Source: Morella rubra (Eukaryota > Streptophyta > Magnoliopsida > Fagales > Myricaceae). Taken from it: a DNA stretch of 64,000 bases. The stretch spans positions 12,163,769-12,227,768 of the forward strand of contig CM025854.1 in NCBI GenBank assembly GCA_003952965.2. The letters run 5' to 3'. The position numbers and the translations under genes are program-made. Below, piece after piece: positions 25,000 through 36,949 of the stretch; position 1 is the stretch's first letter; each line of letters opens with the position of its first letter. A model generated the notes under the pieces. That model did no database searches. It worked only from the letters and a program-made list of their open reading frames with translations, and was not told the DNA's origin.

Positions 25000-25499
25000 T
25001 ATTGCAAAGTATTATCTAAAGTCACGTGAATCACGGCTTTAAGAAAAAGAAATTTTATGGCTTAATTTCCAAGTCTTCGCTCGATTGCGTCCCATTATTC
25101 ACTACAACTTTTATTCTATACTCACCAGTCGAGAAATACGTGAGACAGAGTGGCACCTTCTCTGACGTTTGGATTGCGCGCGGATGGAGTGTAGTGGAGT
25201 CACGACACGTCATTTAAAGATTATTTTAAAGATACCCATTACCGTGTCGGTAGATCAAGAAAAAAGGATTGATTGTATCTAACTCGAATGCGTGCCAAGA
25301 GGATTAAGACGACTAATAAGGGTTCTATAGTTGAATTCACATTTCAATTGGATTTTTTTAACATATAATTTGGTTTTCTGTTTATATAGTGGGACACAAA
25401 AAGTTATGATCTCAACACAGTTCATGCTAAAGGCATTCAAAATAGTTGTGTGAATTTTCCTTGTTACTTAATAAAATAATATTATTATTATATCTACTA
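25000..25499. repeat. R2-type repeat between T2 and D1 copy 2
   Basis: Two further partial R2 copies, one ending near 25,215 and the next starting at about 25,220. No gene is seen. Confidence 0.55.
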
Positions 25500-27116
25500 T
25501 TTTTCAGCATGCAATCTTAGTCCAATAGAACAGAGCATAATGATTCTAGTAATTTTGCTTTAAAATGTGCAACGAGAAATACTAGTGAATAAAGCACGAA
25601 ATACTTAAGAGCCGCTGTTGCTCATGCAGTACTCCTATTTGTTGATTGAACCTGTTAGCAAAGCTTGGAAGTCATTTGGGAAATCGTGGAAAGTTTGCTC
25701 CGGAAATCACTTTCCAAGTTGAAATGAGTGCATAGTATTACCTAAAGTCGCACGACTCACGACTTTAAGGAAAATAAACTGATGGCCTAATTTCCAAGTC
25801 TCCGCTCGATTGCGCCCCATTTTCAAAGCTAGGGTCTCCACCAGGGCCACCACTATAACTTTTATTCTATATACGTCTCACCAGTCACCGGCGTCATATA
25901 TAACTGTCAAGATATGCAGTGAGTCAGTGACAGAGCGGCTCCTTCTCTGTCGTTTGGATTGCTGATGGAGAGTAGTGGAGTCACGACGTCGTTTAAAGGA
26001 CGATCCGTACAATAAATAATTACATGCTCAACAAATAGCATGTTCTATGAACCCGACAAAAGAAAAGCATGTCTCAGCGCATTTTCTACTTCTTTCCTCT
26101 TTCTTTTTCTTTTGTGTGTGTTTGCGTGTCAAATCCCTGTTTCGTCTTTCAGAGTGTCTTATAAGTAGTAAATAATTATGTAAAAAATTAACTTACTCCG
26201 TTAGAATAACCTGTTTAATTGAAAAAGCTTAATTAATTCGTTAGTCCTTGTGATTTAATTTTTTTTTTCCAATTTGGTGCTCAGCTTAATAGTAACACAT
26301 TTTTTATTAGTGAAATATAATATGTGTCTTATTTGTGGTCCGTGTTTGGATCGAAGGACTTTATTTCGACAAGTAGTTAACCCCAAAGACTCGTAAAGAA
26401 AAAATTAAAATTAAATGACAAAATTGAAAGAAAAAAAAAAGTTAAACTACATAGACTAATAGATTAATTAAGCCTAATTAAAAAGCAACTAGGGAGTAAA
26501 ATGAAGCTTTACGGTCTTGTCTTGATTAATTAACTTTGTGTCTTGATAAACTTTTGATTGATAATTTTTTGGAAATTAAAATGTGGAGATAAATGATTGA
26601 GAATATTAATATAGACAAATCAACATGCAAAATAATTAAGGCCTGCAAAGGCACGAAATATTTAGAGCCGCTGTTGCTTATGCAGTCCTGTTTGATGCTT
26701 GAACCAGCTGTTAGCAAAACCGGAAGTCATTTGGGAAATCTTGGAAAGTTTGCTCTGGAAATCCACTTTCCAATTTGAAATGAGTGGATGAATTATGGCT
26801 TTAAGGAAAAGAAGCTTTATGGCCAATTAGGATGAATCACTTGTAGACTTAGAAAAAAAAAAAAAAAAGGATGAATCACTTGTAGAATTTCGAAATATCA
26901 TGAGGATGGTGTCCAGCTGACGAGTCATGTCACTGTGCAAATGGGCCTCTTGGAAAATATCTTTGGCTCTTTTTAAATTTGAAAGACTCTTATATTCTCT
27001 TGAACATTTAAATAAAAAATTTATCTAATAATATTGGATAGAAAATTACAACTCAAATTAAACTTAATTTGACATGAAATTTTACTAACATTAAAAATAC
27101 TAACAAACACAACTGG

Positions 27117-27200
27117 CATTTCTTTGCATAACCTGTTGGTAAATCCAGTATCAAACTACAAGACAATCCCATAACACAATGTTTTTTGTGACTACAAATC
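27117..27200 (-). pseudogene. PRMT3 exon fragment, copy 5
   Basis: Identical over the conserved segment to copy 2, including the TAG in place of the Trp codon. Confidence 0.65.
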
Positions 27201-27675
27201 TATTGATACTGGATCTTGGCAAGACAAAGAGTACTCAAATCCCCTTAATGACAATTATTTAAGTTACTATTATTTGGGCAACAAAGGTTCTTCCTTAAAT
27301 CTTACCAATAATCCTTAAATCAGATCACGGAATTTTTTATAACCTTTGAGTATTTATGACCTCACATTCTTCACTAGTGAAATTTTAGAGCTTCATGTTT
27401 TTGTTTTCTCTATTAGTTGCTTACCAATTGCTTAATTTCCAGAGGTTTGTATAACATAGAGTTACGAAAAAGGAAATCTTAAATATCAAATTGATTAGGG
27501 AGGAATAGTCCATGGAATCCCATGTAAATTCCTGGACAAAAGGAAAGACAAGCCAGCCAGCAGAGGTACAGACTCACATGAATGTATGTGCCAAAAGTTA
27601 AGAGAAGACATTTGCTTTTTGAATTTTTCCGAGTACTTGAAGGTTTTCTATTCTACTTAGAAAAAAAAACAGAAG

Positions 27676-28190
27676 GTTTTCCATTCGCCGTATCTCGTGG
27701 GAAATCAGATGTTCTGGAGTCTGGTCTCAACACAGTCTACCAATGACTTTTGAATTGATTGTTTTTTCTAACATATAACTTGATTTTCTATTAGTCGTAT
27801 CCCGTGGAAAATCAGATGCTTTGGAGTCTGGTCTCAACGTGGTCCACCAATGACCTTTCAATTGGTTTTTTTTCTAACATATAACTTGGTTTTCTATTTG
27901 CCGTATCCTGTGGGAAATCAGATGCTCTGGAGTCTGGTCTCAACGCGGTCCACCAACGACCTTTTAATTGGTTTTTTTTCTAAGATATAACTTGGTTTTC
28001 TATTCGTCGTATCCCGTGAAAAATCAGATGCTCTGGAGTCTGGTCTCAACGCAGTCCACCAATAACCTTTCAATTGGTTTTTTTTTCTAACGTATAACTT
28101 GGTTTTCTCTCCGCCGTATTCCAAAAGAAACAAAATGTTCTGATCTCCACACGGTCCACGCCGTGTGCCACGGTTTAATCCAAAAGGTGT
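27676..28190. repeat. Tandem array of ~108-bp monomer in D1 copy 2
   Basis: About five units in the same register as 16,276-16,790, marked by CGTATC words every ~105-110 bp. Confidence 0.8.
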
Positions 28191-29370
28191 CTCAAATGGT
28201 AGGTAGATTACACCTTGGCCCATTAATAGACTTAAGGGTAATTCCAAATTACGGGTTTTTTTTTTTTTTTGTGTTCTTCTTGTAAGTTTTGCTGACCAGA
28301 AAGATGATAGACCCTATGGCACGTTGCAGCCATCGTTCAAAAAATCTTCCCCATTTCCTTTGTCTTTTCTCATGAAACCTTGGCCAATGGAAATGAGGAT
28401 AATTTCCAAATAGTAAAAAAAAAAATGAATTGCAAGAAATTCAAGTGGATTCTGTTTCTACATTGCTCATTGGTTGATTATAAACCAAGAGAGCCCACTT
28501 GTAACCACCTAATTATGGACAAGGATAAGTACTAGTCATATTTGTGCTTTGACTTCAAAAGGACTAGTTCTTTTGAAATCATTATAAGTTCCACTTCTAC
28601 CAATAAACATCCAATGTGGGATTTAACCTTATACTATTCCGTTGTCATTATTTCTATTCCCCCACTCCATGTGACACTCAGAGTGTCACACCAGTTGCCA
28701 AGTTGGCCCTGTTAATATTACATTCCAAATTTACATTCTTTTCATTTTTTCCTAAGTTTTTCTAACCAAAAATATAATAGTTGGTAGATCCAAAACATAA
28801 TAGACCCTCTTAGCACGTTCATAAATCTTCTCCATCACCTTTTTCTTTTGTGTATGTTTGTATGTATGAGTACTTGATCTCACACCATTTTTCATTACTA
28901 ATAAATAAGTTTGTAAATTTTAGTGAAATTAGGTCCCATATTTATGGGCAAATATTCAAATGACTCCCAGTAAGTTTTATCGTTATATCTTTCCAATTTG
29001 ATCAATCCATGCCTACAGTCAAATACATCCATTATCCTAAGGACCCGACAAAAGAAATGCAAACTTATTTTAAATATGCCCATGGACCGTGTCGGTGGGT
29101 CAAGAAAGACAACTAATAAGGGTTCTATAGTTTTGTCTAATTCACATTTCAATTGGATTTTTTTAAAAAACATATAATTTGGTTTTCTGTTTATATCGTG
29201 GGAAACAAAAAGTTATGTTCTCAATGCAGTTCTGTAACGAATTTCCTCGTTGCTCAATAAAAGAATATTCTTATTATATTTCCTAATATCTCTAAGCATG
29301 AAATCTTAGTCCAATAGAATAATAATCTTGCTTTAAAATTTGCAACGAGAAATACAATACTGAAATATAT

Positions 29371-29775
29371 AAAGCACGAAATATTTAGAGCCGCCGCTGT
29401 TGCTTATGCAGTTCTATTTGATGCTTGAACCTGGTACTGGAAGTGATTTGGGAAATATTGGAAAGTTTGGTCCGGAAATCCACTTTCCAAGTTGAAATGA
29501 GTGCAAAAGTATTATCTTAAATCGTGTGAATCACGGCTTTAAGGAAAAGAAACTTGACTTGAGAGTTTTTTTATTAATTAAATAAAAGTAATCCAACTTT
29601 TAATATTCTATACTCAAGAAGTCACGGCCGGGCATCATATATAGCTGTCAAGAAATACAGTGACACAGCGGCAGTACCTTCTCTGTCTTGGATTGCTGAT
29701 GGAGATCAGTACTGGAGTCACGCCACGTCATAGAAAGAGATCAATAATCTTTTTCCTGATTAATGCATTAATTAT
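29371..29775. other. Non-genic repeat flank before block B
   Basis: Continues R2-like sequence (GAAGT-ATTTGGGAAAT and CTTTCCAAGTTGAAATGAG words, as at 14,270 and 63,760). A short copy of the block-B opening occurs at about 29,550-29,590. No gene is seen. Confidence 0.5.
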
Positions 29776-30097
29776 TCATCAACAAACTAACATAAACTTC
29801 ACTTGAGAGTTTCTTTATTAATTAAATAAAAGTAAATTCAAAACTTAATTAATGATACAGTCCTTATAGTATTGACATAAATCAGTTTCTAGAATACAAC
29901 TTTGAATAGGACGGTTCTTGTGTTCCATTTTTTTAGACATACAAATGTTTTTGTCTATCAAAAGTTAGCTTACTAACGGTGACATGGTCCAGGTTAGGCT
30001 ATCTGACTTCGAAAATGAATATCTCGCCGATCTCATGTCAGTCTTCTGTTAGTTGACTAATTTTTTATGAATAAAAAGGCTTATAAATATAAAAAAA

Positions 30098-30566
30098 GGC
30101 CTAATTGCACTTAGAGCCCCTAAGGTATATGAAGGTTGCAAATAAGCACCTGAGATAACGTTTTCAACACATAGACCCCTGAGGTATAGTCTAAGTCAAA
30201 TCGAGACCCCTCCATCTATTTTCAGTTAATGGTCATTGCGAATAGGACTTTAAAATCCACGTCATAACGAATTAGAAAGCTGTCCAATTAAAATGTTCAT
30301 GCCATATCTACGTAGGTGTCTGCAATAGGGAGAATAACGTCATCTCATTAAGTTGTTTTTCTTTATTTTAACCAAGTGCAGCGAGGTGTGTGGTGTAGAT
30401 GTTTTAATTAGACAATAGCGTTTTCTTATTCATTATGACGGAAAATTGTCAGATGAGCCTCAATTTGACTTAAACTCTACCTCATGGGTCTATTTGTTGA
30501 AAACGGTACCATAGGAGCTCATTTGCAACTTTTGTATACCTCAAGAGCCCTTGATGCAATCAAGCC
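30098..30566. mobile_element. MULE-type non-autonomous element with long TIRs, 10-bp TSD
   Basis: 469 bp. The left end begins GGCCTAATTGCACTTAGAGC. The reverse complement of the right end begins GGCTTGATTGCATCAAGGGC. The inverted similarity extends inward roughly 110 bp, including shared GTTTTCAACA and TAGACCC words. TATAAAAAAA flanks it at 30,088-30,097 and 30,567-30,576. The 9-11 bp duplication and long TIRs fit the Mutator superfamily. Block A has the uninserted site near 5,475-5,490. No transposase. Confidence 0.85.
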
Positions 30567-30769
30567 TATAAAAAAATGAATCACAGGTACTGTTCCGTTC
30601 AAAATTATACCCTAAAGACTACTTTGTTAAAAGTGAGTACCACAATGACTATAATGGTAATTAAGCCTAAATTTAACCAAAACTTAGCCTCTGTTATTAA
30701 ACAAGCTTTACTAGTATCTTTTCTAAATTTCTTTATGACTTCACCTGTAGAATTTCGAAATATCAGGGC

Positions 30770-30880
30770 AATTCGCAGCAGTTTCCAATTAGGATGATGT
30801 CCAGAGACCACAGCACGAGGGGCAGGCATAAATGCCAACTGTTGCCGATCTGTCGCCGCTGCAATCGGCTGAATCCTACT
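30770..30880 (-). other. Possible PRMT3 C-terminal fragment upstream of RLK copy B
   Basis: Same sequence as 5,775-5,895 with few changes. Overlapping minus-strand frames persist in both blocks. The relation to PRMT3 is weak. Confidence 0.25.
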
Positions 30881-30971
30881 TCCTCTAGAAGGTGGGCCTG
30901 CGGGATGTTTGTGACCAATGCGTTTGGTTTTGGCATGTATATGGGAACCAAGAGACAACCTCCATAACATG

Positions 30972-30981
30972 ACGACGTCGT
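30972..30981. promoter_or_regulatory. Conserved ACGACGTCGT palindrome upstream of RLK copy B
   Basis: Same palindrome, spacing and downstream TTTTAAATAGAAC word as in block A. It is a candidate bZIP site by sequence only. Confidence 0.4.
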
Positions 30982-31394
30982 TCTGCATCCATTCGGCACA
31001 CTTTTAAATAGAACCACCAAAATATTTTGCAGACCGTTATTGCACAACGATTGAAACAGCCGTTATAGCCGCCAGGCATCCGTCATTTGTCTTCATGCAT
31101 ATTCTATAAACAATCACTAGCATCATATTTTGCAGGGCCCCATCGACCGTGTCGGTCGGTCAAGAAAGAAAGGATTCAGGAGACTAACCATGATCAGTGT
31201 TCTATAATATTTTCACCTGATGAATTGACTTTTTTTTCTCCTAACGTATAACTCGGTTTTCTATGATCATGATGCCGTTGAAAACGATTAGGCTCTATTG
31301 GCTTAATTTTCCTTCACATCAGCATCCAGAATACAAGTTTGCTTTTTCTTGAGCTCCTTCAGAACTAGAACGCCGTTTCTTCAGCCTTATTGTA

Positions 31395-34300
31395 ATGGGG
31401 CTTTCTCAACTTACTTTAGCTCCGTGTGCATCCCAGTCTCTTTGTTTCCAAGCTTTTGTTTTCCTCTGCTACTTTGGCTTGTTCATCACCTTTGTGGTTG
31501 CTGGAGGGAATGAGACCGATAGATTGGCCTTGCTCGACTTCAAGTCCAAGATAACTCACGACCCAATGGGGGTTATGAGCTCCTGGAATGATAGCATCCA
31601 CTTTTGCCAATGGCAGGGGGTTACATGTGGTCGCCGACATCAGAGGGTCACGAGGCTGGACTGCAATCCCAAAATCTGGGAGGCTCCATATCACCACACG
31701 TTGGAAATTTGAGTTTCCTGAGGGTACTAGTCCTGTTCAACAACAGCTTTACAGATATAATCCCTCCAGAAGTTGGACGTTTGCGTAGACTACAAGATTT
31801 CAGATTGAACAACAATAGTATCAGCGGCCAAATTCCGAGCAATATATCCGGTTGCACCAACCTTATCCGCATCAGTCTTGACTATAATCATCTGTTTGGA
31901 GAAATCCCAGCACAACTTGCCCTCTTGTCCAAACTCCGAGAATTTACAATCCGCAAAAACAATTTCACAGGAAGTTTCTCACCCTTCTTCGGAAACTTGT
32001 CGCTTATTGAAAAATTCAATGTTATTTATAACAATTTGGAGGGGAGCATTCCTGATTCTTTTGGCCAGCTGACAAAACTCAGATTTTTTGGAGTGGGTTC
32101 AAACAGGTTGTCTGGCACAATCCCTTCAGCGATGTTTAATCTATCTTCCATCGAAATCTTTGATATAGGTCCTAACCATATACAAGGGAGTCTTCCTTGG
32201 GACTTGGGCATCACTCTACCAAATCTGCAATTCTTTTCGATTGCAGATAATCAGTTTACAGGATCTATCCCAGTTTCAATATCTAATGCATCTAATCTAT
32301 ATTCTCTCGCATTTCAACAAAACAAACTAACTGGAAAAGTTCCTTCATTGGAAATGTTGCAGAGACTGGAGTTCTTTTCAATTGGTGACAACTTTCTTGG
32401 AAATGGTGGGGGAGATGATCTCAGATTTCTTTGCTCTCTGATGAATGCCTCGAATTTAAGGGAATGATTATATCTATCAATAACCTTGGTGGAGTTCTAC
32501 CAGATTGCATCAGCAACTTCTCAACGACTCTTAGAATATTGGATCTGGGGCAAAATAAGATATTTGGCAGCATTCCACCTGGTTTAGGAAATCTCATCAA
32601 CTTGGAGTCCTATCGGCTACGACAATAGATTATCAGGTCATATTCCCCTCGAAATTGAAGATCTTTCGAAATTACAATATTTGGATTTATCTGGAAACAA
32701 TTTCTCAGGGAACATTCCACCTTCTTTGGGAAATTTAAAACTTTTGTCAAGTTGTTTTTAGGAGGGAATAACCTTTCTGGCATAATCCCTTCAAGCCTGG
32801 CCGAGTGTCGAAATTTGTGGGTTTTGAGTCTTTCTGGTAACAACCTCAGAGGTTCTTTACCCCCAGAACTGATTGGTCTCTCATTCTCACCCTATTATAT
32901 TGACTTGTCTGCAAACCAATTCACTGGTGTCCTCCCCATGGAAATAGGAAACTGGAAAAATCTTCAATATTTCGATATTTCTCAAAACATGATGTCGGTA
33001 AAATTCCAGCAACTCTTGGCGAGTGTGTAACACTACAATTTCTTGCCATGACAAGAAACTCCTTTGAAGGACCCATTCCTTCATCTTTGGAAACACTACG
33101 AGGTATTGAACTTTTAGATCTTTCTAACAACAATTTGTCAGGCGCAATTCCAAAGTTCTTGGAAAATTTCAAGTTCTTGCAGCTTTTGAATCTCTCTTAC
33201 AACCATTTTGAGGGTGAAGTACCAACACATGGAGTTTTCAAGAATACAAGTGCGACCTCGATTAAGGGAAACAGTGAGCTCTGCGGAGGCATGCCTGAGT
33301 TTCAGCTTCCTAAATGCAAATACAAGAAATCCAAGAAGAGGCCGAAGTTGACGCTTACGTTAAAGTTGACAATCTCTGCACTTTCTGGGCTTCTCGCAAT
33401 TGCTTTGATTGTGTCATTTCTACTGAAGAAAATGAAAAGCTTCAAGTAATTTAGGGAATTTTCTTCTAAATGTATCTTACCAAAGTCTCCTGAAGGCTAC
33501 CGATGGGTTCTCCTCAACTAATTTAATTGGTGAGGGTAGCTTTGGATCCGTGTACAAGGGAATTCTTCATGATCACGGTGCACTTCTGGTTGCTGTCAAA
33601 GTAATCAACCTTTCACACCATGGAGCATCGAAGAGTTTTCTTGCTGAATGTGAGGCTTTGAGAAACATCAGACACAGGAATCTTGTGAAGGTTTTAACAG
33701 CATGTTCTGGTGCTGACTATCAAGATCGGGATTTCAAGGCTCTGGTATACGAGTTCATGGTAAATGGCAACCTAGATGAGTGGTTGCATTCAACTCCAAG
33801 AACAAATGAAGCGCCCCAAGAACAGAGGAATTTAAGTCTTATCCAAAGGATGAATATCGCCATTGATGTTGCCAATGCATTGGAGTATCTTCACCATGAT
33901 TGTGAAACAACGATTGTCCACTGCGACCTCAAGCCTAGCAATGTTCTTCTGGATGACGAAATGACTGCACGGGTCGGTGACTTTGGCTTGGCAAGGTTCC
34001 TTCTTAAGCAAACCCAAGATTTTTCTACTAATCAATCGAGCTCCATAGGAGTAAGAGGAACAATGGGTTATGCTGCTCCAGGTGAAAATCTTAAATTTCT
34101 CATTCACTACAATTTAATTTGGTTGCTTTTCTTTTCCATTAGAACACTGTGAGATGAAATTATCATTTTGATTAATTACAAAAACTGACCATATTTCAAT
34201 TATCTGTTATACGCCCATGTAGAGTACGGTTTAGGAAACGAGGTGTCGACGTATGGCGATGTCTACAGTTACGGCGTACTCTTGCTGGAGATGTTCACGG

Positions 34301-34924
34301 AAGAAAGCCCACCGATAATATGTTCAAGGATGGGTTTACCCTTCATGACTTTGCCAAAGCGGGTTTGCAAGAACAAGTGACTGACATTTTGGATCCTGTT
34401 CTACTTTCAGAAGGAGAAAATGGGGAAACAGGAAGAAATCATGTGCCCAATCAAAGTCCAAGAAGAAGTCCCAAAATCAGAGAATGCCTGAGTTTGCTAC
34501 TGGGAGTTGGAGTGGCTTGTTCCGTGGAAATTCCAAGGGAAAGGATGAATATGGGTGACGTTGTGACTGAGTTGCATTTCGATTCGACGGAAACTTCTTG
34601 GAACAAATACAAACAGGGAAGCACTTCCAAGTACAAGTAAGTCTTCTTTGTCTTTTATCTTTTTAATTGCACCAAAAACTAAAGGGTACATAATTTATTT
34701 ATTTTGTGTGAAACCCGTCTTGTAGCATTTATCTAAACATTTTCCCAAAAATTAAACAAATTTACCAGGGAAGTTTTGGTTGTTCACGATTCTAATGCAC
34801 TGTAACATTAGTTGTTGAGTAATAATTCTACGGAATTTCAAATGAGCTTTCATTGTTTGAAACCCAAAAGGGCAGTCTCTAAACACATTGAAATTATTTT
34901 GCTTCCACAGGCACTCAAGGCTAG
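31395..34924 (+). pseudogene. LRR-XII receptor-like kinase, copy B (frameshifted)
   Basis: Better preserved than copy A, with the same architecture: signal peptide, LRRNT, about 20 LRRs (287 codons open at 31,604-32,467), transmembrane segment near 33,380-33,430, then a non-RD kinase. From 33,535 to 34,081 the kinase frame is open, with [20 protein letters not shown] (~33,915) and DFGLAR (~33,980). GT-AG introns span 34,082-34,222 (phase 1, within APEYG) and 34,637-34,910, and the last exon ends STQG-stop at 34,922-34,924. Lesions: single-base losses near 31,665, 32,463, 32,610, 32,745, 32,994 and 34,298, an insertion near 34,577, and a ~20-bp deletion near 33,425 that removes juxtamembrane codons and shifts frame. 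The loss at 32,463 is shared with copy A. No full receptor can be translated as read. Confidence 0.9.
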
Positions 34925-35460
34925 CTGTTGACTTCTTCTGCAGGCTGCCATCACGACTTGCGAAGTTTCGAGATGAATAAATAATCGAACTTGTAGTTTG
35001 TCTTTCTGTCTTATTTAACAGTCATGTACTCTGTTCCTCTTAGATCAAAGTGTCCAAGTCTCTTGATTAATGAACTTTGTCTTTAATAAACAGTTGATTG
35101 GACATAGTGTAGCCAAAGCATCATGCAATATAAAGGCCTACAAATTCGAGAAGACAATCAAACATTGAATTGTAAAAGCCATTGAGATACACTCTTGGCA
35201 ATATCAATTACCAAGGATTTTCCTAAGCTAGTAAGAGGATTACTGAACCTTCACTCAAGTAGTAACCTTGCCCGAGGGGAGGGGAAGGTCCTGGAATTAA
35301 TTACGAAGGATTTTCCTAACAATTTCCTTGGAAAAAAAACAGCTATTCGGAAGAACATAAAATTAAGCAAGAATAAATTGATGATTACAACACTAATCCA
35401 CATAAGGTGCCGAGATAGAACTTGTCGATTCCACGGGTTTCCTCAGCTTTTGATCCATTA
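34925..35460. other. RLK copy B 3' flank
   Basis: Parallel to 9,957-10,500, with an AATAAATAAT poly(A)-type signal near 34,975. The small plus-strand frame at 35,195-35,461 also occurs in block A but changes frame there. Confidence 0.55.
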
Positions 35461-35742
35461 GAAATGTTTTTTTGGGACTCCAACCTTTTGATACGTGATC
35501 TTGGCAAGATATCCTCATATATTTAAACATTCTTCAACCTTATCTTCTTCAGAGACCTCTTGAAAGATATCGTCTTCACAGATATCCTCTCTCTTTTCAA
35601 ATTTGAAAGACTCTTATTATCCTCTTAAACACTTAAACAAAAAATTATTCAAAAATATTGGATAGAAAATTACAACTTAAATTAAACATTAAACTTAAAT
35701 TTGACACGAAATTTTACCAACATTCAAAACACTAACACAACT

Positions 35743-35832
35743 GGCATTTCTTTGGATGCAGTACCTACTGGTAAATCCAGAATCAAACCACAAGATAACC
35801 CCATGAACACCATTTTTTTGTGACTACAAATC
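35743..35832 (-). pseudogene. PRMT3 exon fragment, copy 6
   Basis: Minus strand reads GVILWFDSGFTSRYC. It occupies the same place beyond RLK copy B as copy 1 does beyond copy A. Confidence 0.65.
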
Positions 35833-36066
35833 TGTTGATACTGGATCTTGGCAAGACAGAGAGTACTCAAATCCCCTTAATGACAATTATTTAAGCAACG
35901 ATTATTTGGGACCACAAAGGTTCTTCGTTAAATCTTACCAATAATCCTAACATAAGATCACCGAATTTTTTATAACCTTTGAGTATTTATGACCTCATAT
36001 TTTTCACTACTTGTGAAATTTTAGAGCTTCATTTTTTTGTTTTCTCTATGAGTTGCTTTGCTGGCA

Positions 36067-36300
36067 TATTTTTTTTTTATAACAAGGAGAAACCCTATGC
36101 GGTAGGCCACCTAAGTGAAACCACATAATGCATGGGTAAACCCCGGGAGCTAGTGCAGACCCATCCACGCCCCTGTGACTCCCGCTTAAGTGAGTTGCGA
36201 TATTCACCCAATGAGGAATCAACCTGTAACTTGTGCGTCTAACCCACACAAGTACAGGTAAGCCCTAACCACTAGCCGAGGCAGACCCGCGATGGGTTTG
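36067..36300 (-). mobile_element. SINE-like insertion, TSD GCTGGCA
   Basis: 234 bp flanked by GCTGGCA at 36,060-36,066 and 36,301-36,307. The same site is uninterrupted at 11,052-11,062 and 19,728-19,738. Read on the minus strand it contains a GGCTAGTGGTTAGGG word like a pol III A box, a GGTTGATTCC word like a B box, and an A-rich 3' tail (T-run at 36,068-36,078). Small size, box order and A tail fit a SINE. The family is not identified. Confidence 0.65.
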
Positions 36301-36519
36301 GCTGGCAGATTCACAGCAATTGTTTTCCAGAGGTTTGTATAACATAGAGTTAGGAAAAAGAAAGTCTTAAATATCAAATTGGTTGGGGAGGAATAGTCCA
36401 TGGAATCCTGGAAATTTAAGGAGAAAAGGGAAGATAAGCCAGAGAGCAGAGGTACATACTCACGTGAATGTATCTGCCAAAAGTTCAGAGAGGACATATG
36501 CTTTTTGACCTTTGTCGAG

Positions 36520-36656
36520 TATTTGGTTTTCTATTCGTTGTATCCCGTGGGAAATCAGATGCTCACAGCTCTGGTCTCAACACGGTCCAGCAACCACCTT
36601 TCAAGTATTTTTCTAACGTATAACTTGGTTTTCTCCATTTAACGTATAACGTATAA
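36520..36656. repeat. 108-bp monomer and partial second unit
   Basis: Contains the CGTATCCCGTGGGAAATCAG and CTAACGTATAACTTGG words. It ends where the copia LTR begins. Confidence 0.6.
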
Positions 36657-36944
36657 TGGTTAGCTGAAGCTTCACGAAACTTCATGTAACGTCATTTAGT
36701 TAAAAGTTTGTTTAAAGTCTGTTGTTATTCTGTTAAAAGAGCTTCGGTTAGTTCTTATATAAAAGCAGTACAGGGCTCATTGTAAAGCTACGATCTGGTA
36801 TCATTCTCAATATACGACTTCTTTTCTCCATTTACACACTCTCAACCTACTTCATAATTCTACATGGCATCAGAGCAAACAGTACTGCTTCTTCTCTGCC
36901 ATTTCTTCATACTCTGTTTTCTCCATTGAAATTCCCTTGTAAAA
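36657..36944 (+). mobile_element. Truncated small copia element: LTR, primer site, start of internal region
   Basis: A 208-bp LTR from TGGTTAGCTG to TCTACA (36,864), with a TATATAAAA box near 36,758. It is followed directly by TGGCATCAGAGCA, a near match to the initiator-Met-tRNA primer site of Ty1/copia elements. About 70 bp of leader follow, then the sequence jumps into an RLK 3' exon. No coding region or second LTR. Confidence 0.65.
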
Positions 36945-36949
36945 CTGTT

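Larger units (their letters stand above)
25500..29370. repeat. Segmental duplication D1, copy 2
   Basis: Partner of 14,100-17,960, in the same orientation and with the same internal order. It differs by scattered substitutions and short indels. No gene is seen. Confidence 0.85.
29776..36480. repeat. Segmental duplication block B (partner 5,170-11,230)
   Basis: Carries the second RLK copy and its flanks in the same order as block A. It additionally contains a MULE-type element (30,098-30,566) and a SINE-like insertion (36,067-36,300). It lacks the 110-bp tandem duplication and the Tourist-like MITE of block A. Confidence 0.85.
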
